This document shows positions 6,099 through 8,525 of a stretch of 8,525 bases of DNA, piece by piece. Position 1 is the first letter of the stretch. Every line of letters begins with the position of its first letter. The translations under genes and the position numbers were made by a program. This DNA is from Collinsella sp. (GTDB lineage: Bacteria > Actinomycetota > Coriobacteriia > Coriobacteriales > Coriobacteriaceae), in contig WGSR01000058.1 of the NCBI GenBank assembly GCA_014871545.1, positions 1-8,525 of the forward strand. The letters are read 5' to 3'. The notes under the pieces are model-generated. The model was not told the origin of the DNA and ran no database searches. It saw only the letters and a program-made list of their open reading frames with translations.

Positions 6099-6686
6099 AT
6101 GGATCATAAAATGTCGCGCTCGCCGTGGGTTATTCATTACGACGGTTCGAGCTGCAACGGATGTGATATCGAGGTGCTGGCCTCGCTCACGCCGCTGTTC
6201 GATGCGGAGCGCTTTGGCGTGGTCAACACCGGCAACCCCAAGCATGCGGATATCTTTTTGGTGACGGGGTCGGTCAATGCCCAGAACCTGCCTGTCGTGC
6301 GCCAGATCTACAACCAGATGCTCGAGCCCAAGTGTGTGGTGGCATGCGGTATCTGCGCGTGCTCGGGCGGCGTGTTTCGCGATGCCTATAACGTGATCGG
6401 CGGCGTGGACCGCGCGATTCCCGTGGATGTGTACGCGCCCGGGTGCGCCGTTCGCCCCGAGACGGTGATCGATGCCATCGTGGAGGCGTGCGGCATCCTG
6501 GATCAGAAGGAGGCCGTGATGCGTGCTGGCGGCGATCCGCTTACCGTGGGCGGCGCCGCTACCTGGGATGGTGGCGTTGAGCTGGGCGAGGGCGGGTTTG
6601 TGGCTGCGGGGGCCGGGGCTGACGATGCGCCTGCTGGGACGTCCGCGGCCGGCGACGCGCCCGCCGCTGCAAAGGAGAGCGAGTAA
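6099..6686 (+). CDS. echC: EchC-like [4Fe-4S] small subunit of energy-converting hydrogenase (NuoB family)
   Basis: A 195-residue NuoB/EchC-type subunit that carries the [4Fe-4S] cluster nearest the NiFe site and passes electrons to or from EchE. The cluster ligands are C19 and C22 (SSCNGCD), C83 (VACGICACSGG) and C116 (APGCAVRPE). The CxxC pair is the hydrogenase form, unlike the adjacent cysteines of complex I NuoB. C79, C86 and C88 are additional. The family fold ends near residue 145; the rest is a Gly/Ala/Asp-rich, probably disordered tail. The start is set by AGGAGG at 6085-6090, eight bases upstream, which overlaps the stop of the fused membrane subunit. The stop overlaps the echD start by one base (TAATG), implying translational coupling. 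It is a peripheral protein on the cytoplasmic face. Confidence 0.93.
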   Translation: MDHKMSRSPWVIHYDGSSCNGCDIEVLASLTPLFDAERFGVVNTGNPKHADIFLVTGSVNAQNLPVVRQIYNQMLEPKCVVACGICACSGGVFRDAYNVIGGVDRAIPVDVYAPGCAVRPETVIDAIVEACGILDQKEAVMRAGGDPLTVGGAATWDGGVELGEGGFVAAGAGADDAPAGTSAAGDAPAAAKESE

Positions 6687-7429
6687 TGCAAAAGGCTATC
6701 TATACTACCGTCGGGATCGATGAGCTCCTGTCACATGTCCAGGCGCTCAAGGGCGTCGGCGCGCGCTTTGTGCAGATGCATGCCGAGCGCTGTGTGGACG
6801 ACGGATCGTATCGCTTGGTCTATACGTTTATCGACGTTCGTGCTGCTCAGGAGCATATTGCGCAGGACGGCAGCTATGCGATCGAGAACCTGGTGGTTGA
6901 GGCCATCGACCAGTACCAGGAGATTCCGTCCATCAGCTCGTACTATCCGGCGGTATTCCCGTTTGAAAACGAAACGCACGACCTGTTTGGTCTTGCCATC
7001 ACCGATATGCAGATTGACTTTAAGGGCTTTTTCTACCAGGTCTCGACTGCCGAACCCATGAGCGTTATCACGCCCGAGGTGAAGGCCGCGCGCGAGAAAG
7101 CCATGAAGGTGCGTGCCGCCGCCGAGGCCAAGGCGCGCAAGGCCGCTGCCGAGAAGGCCGCCGCGGCTGCGGCTGCTGCAGGGGAGAGCGCTGCGAGTGC
7201 CGGCGATGCTTCGGCTGCGGCGAGCGCCGGCGACGCCGCGGGCGTCGCTGCTCAGCCCGCTGCGGCTGCCGGCTCCGATGCTCAGCACGATGAGGCTGCT
7301 GCGAAGGCCGCGCTCAAGGCCGCCGAGATGGAGGCAAAGCTCGCCGCCATGGATCCCGAGAAAGCGGCCAAGGTCCGCGCGGCGCTTGCCGCCAAGGTCG
7401 CCCGCGACAAGCAGAAAAAGGAGGCGTAA
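6686..7429 (+). CDS. echD: EchD-like subunit of energy-converting hydrogenase (NuoC family) with long Ala-rich tail
   Basis: Residues 1 to about 132 form a NuoC/30-kDa-type domain, marked by FENETHDLFG (93-102), the family signature. This structural subunit has no cofactor of its own and packs against EchE and EchC. EchD proteins are usually little longer than this domain, but here about 115 more residues follow. The tail is close to half alanine: a Lys/Arg/Glu/Ala stretch likely to be helical, a Gly/Ser/Asp/Ala linker with ASAGDA twice, and a second charged helix ending in a Lys-rich C-terminus. Its role is unknown; it might aid assembly, contact the membrane or ribosome, or have none. GGAG at 6674-6677 lies eight bases before the start, and the start overlaps the echC stop. 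The echE start follows five bases after the stop. Confidence 0.88.
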   Translation: MQKAIYTTVGIDELLSHVQALKGVGARFVQMHAERCVDDGSYRLVYTFIDVRAAQEHIAQDGSYAIENLVVEAIDQYQEIPSISSYYPAVFPFENETHDLFGLAITDMQIDFKGFFYQVSTAEPMSVITPEVKAAREKAMKVRAAAEAKARKAAAEKAAAAAAAAGESAASAGDASAAASAGDAAGVAAQPAAAAGSDAQHDEAAAKAALKAAEMEAKLAAMDPEKAAKVRAALAAKVARDKQKKEA

Positions 7430-7434
7430 GGTCC

Positions 7435-8523
7435 ATGGCACATCGCTCCGTTATTCCGTTTGGCCCGCAGCACCCGGTGCTGCCCGAGCCGCTTCATCTG
7501 GACCTGGTGATCGAGGATGACCGCGTCATCGAGGCAATTCCTCAGATCGGCTTTGTGCACCGCGGGCTCGAGAAGCTCACCGAAAAGCGTGACATGCATC
7601 AGTTTGGCTACATCGCCGAGCGCATCTGCGGTATTTGCGCCGTGGGTCACAGCTGCGGCTATGCCAGCGCCTGCGAGCGCATGCTCGACATCGAGGTGCC
7701 CGGTCGCGTGCAGTATATCCGCACCATCTTGCATGAGCTTTCGCGCATCCACTCGCATCTGCTGTGGCTGGGCCTGCTCGCCGATGCCTTTGGCTTTGAG
7801 GCGCTGTTCTACCGTTCATGGACGCTGCGCGAGCAGATTCTCAAGATCTTTGAGAGCACGTGCGGCGGTCGCGTGATCCTGTCGATTAACGAGATCGGCG
7901 GCCTTAAGCACGATATCGAGGATTCCGAACTGGCGGGCATTGTCCAGACGCTCGATGCCATGCGTCCTGACTACGAGGCCCTGGTGCATACGTTTTTGGA
8001 CGACGACAGCTGCGGCGAGCGCCTGCATGGAGTGGGCGTGATCAGCAAGAAGGACGCGCTGGAGCTTTCGATGGTCGGCCCGTTCGGTCGCGCCTCGGGC
8101 GTGGACTACGACGTGCGCATGTTTGGCGATGGTGCCTATGCGGACCTGGCTGCGTTTGAGCCCATCGTCGCCACCGATGGCGACTGCTATGCCCGCTGCC
8201 AGGTGCGCTGTGCCGAGGTCACGCAGGCCATGGACATCATTAAGGAGCTTGTGGGCAAGATTCCGCACGACGGTATCGGCGGGCGCACCAAACTCACGCC
8301 GGCCGACGGCGCACGCGGCGAGGTTGTGATTGAGCAGCCGCGCGGCGAGGCGTATTACTATGTGCGCGGCAACGGCACCAAGAACTTGGACCGTTTCCGC
8401 GTGCGCACGCCGACGTCGCAGAACCTGGCGGGTCTGACACATGCGCTGCAGGGCGTGCTCCTTGCCAACGTGCCCATGATTATCCTGACCATCGACCCCT
8501 GCATTAGCTGCACGGAAAGGTAG
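7435..8523 (+). CDS. echE: EchE-like NiFe catalytic large subunit of energy-converting hydrogenase (NuoD family)
   Basis: A 362-residue catalytic subunit that reduces protons to H2 or oxidises H2 at a NiFe(CN)2CO centre. Both nickel-ligand motifs are intact: RICGIC (63-68; C65, C68) followed by H72, and DPCISC (354-359; C356, C359). Other family motifs are GPQHP near the N-terminus, FVHRGLEKL, PRGE (302-305) and RTPTSQNL. All four Ni-binding cysteines distinguish it from NuoD of complex I. The reading frame stops after DPCISCTER, so there is no C-terminal extension to be cut off by a maturation endopeptidase; this is reported for CooH and some Ech enzymes. AAGGAGG at 7418-7424 lies ten bases before the ATG. 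The gene is complete, ending two bases before the window edge; GGAAAGG around its stop could serve a downstream gene, expected to be the ferredoxin-like echF. Confidence 0.95.
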   Translation: MAHRSVIPFGPQHPVLPEPLHLDLVIEDDRVIEAIPQIGFVHRGLEKLTEKRDMHQFGYIAERICGICAVGHSCGYASACERMLDIEVPGRVQYIRTILHELSRIHSHLLWLGLLADAFGFEALFYRSWTLREQILKIFESTCGGRVILSINEIGGLKHDIEDSELAGIVQTLDAMRPDYEALVHTFLDDDSCGERLHGVGVISKKDALELSMVGPFGRASGVDYDVRMFGDGAYADLAAFEPIVATDGDCYARCQVRCAEVTQAMDIIKELVGKIPHDGIGGRTKLTPADGARGEVVIEQPRGEAYYYVRGNGTKNLDRFRVRTPTSQNLAGLTHALQGVLLANVPMIILTIDPCISCTER

Positions 8524-8525
8524 GC

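Noticed and set aside
4929..6245. 438-codon open frame on the - strand
   Set aside because: It is antisense to the fused membrane subunit and echC. The product is rich in His, Arg and Gln without domains, as expected from the reverse of GC-rich membrane-protein codons.
1..8525. CRISPR array, tRNA or rRNA genes
   Set aside because: No regularly spaced direct repeats and no tRNA or rRNA signatures were seen in the non-coding parts.

Overview
The window is GC-rich, mostly coding DNA with every recognisable gene on the + strand. The main content is the first four genes of a membrane-bound, energy-converting group 4 [NiFe] hydrogenase operon of the Ech type (echAB-echC-echD-echE). A flavoenzyme gene of the old-yellow-enzyme / 2-enoate reductase family and a small helix-turn-helix gene precede it. 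High GC, strong Shine-Dalgarno sites, alanine-rich protein tails and an Ech hydrogenase beside a clostridial-type enoate reductase suggest a strictly anaerobic gut actinobacterium of the Coriobacteriia, possibly Collinsella. That placement is an inference from style and gene content, not from a marker gene.

Layout. Bases 3-44 may hold the last codons of an upstream gene that overlaps the flavoenzyme start by ATGA. Bases 41-2071 encode the flavoenzyme: an FMN TIM barrel, a four-cysteine [4Fe-4S] site, then FAD and NAD(P)H domains. A strong terminator follows (2146-2186). Bases 2187-2510 are AT-rich, carry no convincing gene, and contain several short perfect palindromes and a candidate promoter. 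Bases 2511-2915 encode a 134-residue protein with two helix-turn-helix units like those of IS3-family OrfA, with no transposase partner beside it; it has its own terminator (2928-2950). Bases 2951-3203 form the leader of the hydrogenase operon, with small hairpins and a cluster of palindromes.

Hydrogenase operon. The first gene (3204-6086) is one continuous reading frame that joins an EchA-like (NuoL/HyfB family) proton-pump subunit to an EchB-like (NuoH family) membrane anchor. It is followed closely by echC (NuoB-like [4Fe-4S] subunit), echD (NuoC-like) and echE (NuoD-like NiFe catalytic subunit). Gaps run from a 1-base overlap to 12 bases, and each gene has a clear ribosome binding site, so they are very probably co-transcribed and translated in a coupled way. 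The complex should move electrons between ferredoxin and H2/protons, coupled to ion movement across the membrane. The ferredoxin-like subunit (echF) and the maturation genes are not in the window; echF would be expected just past the right edge.

Points that stand out: the EchA-EchB fusion; long alanine-rich C-terminal tails on EchC and especially EchD; an EchE that stops right after its second nickel-binding motif, so it has no peptide to be removed in maturation; an enoate-reductase-like enzyme lacking the usual second His and Tyr of the family's active-site motif; and an orphan double-HTH protein. None of these amounts to a clearly new system, but the fused pump subunit and the tails are worth checking.
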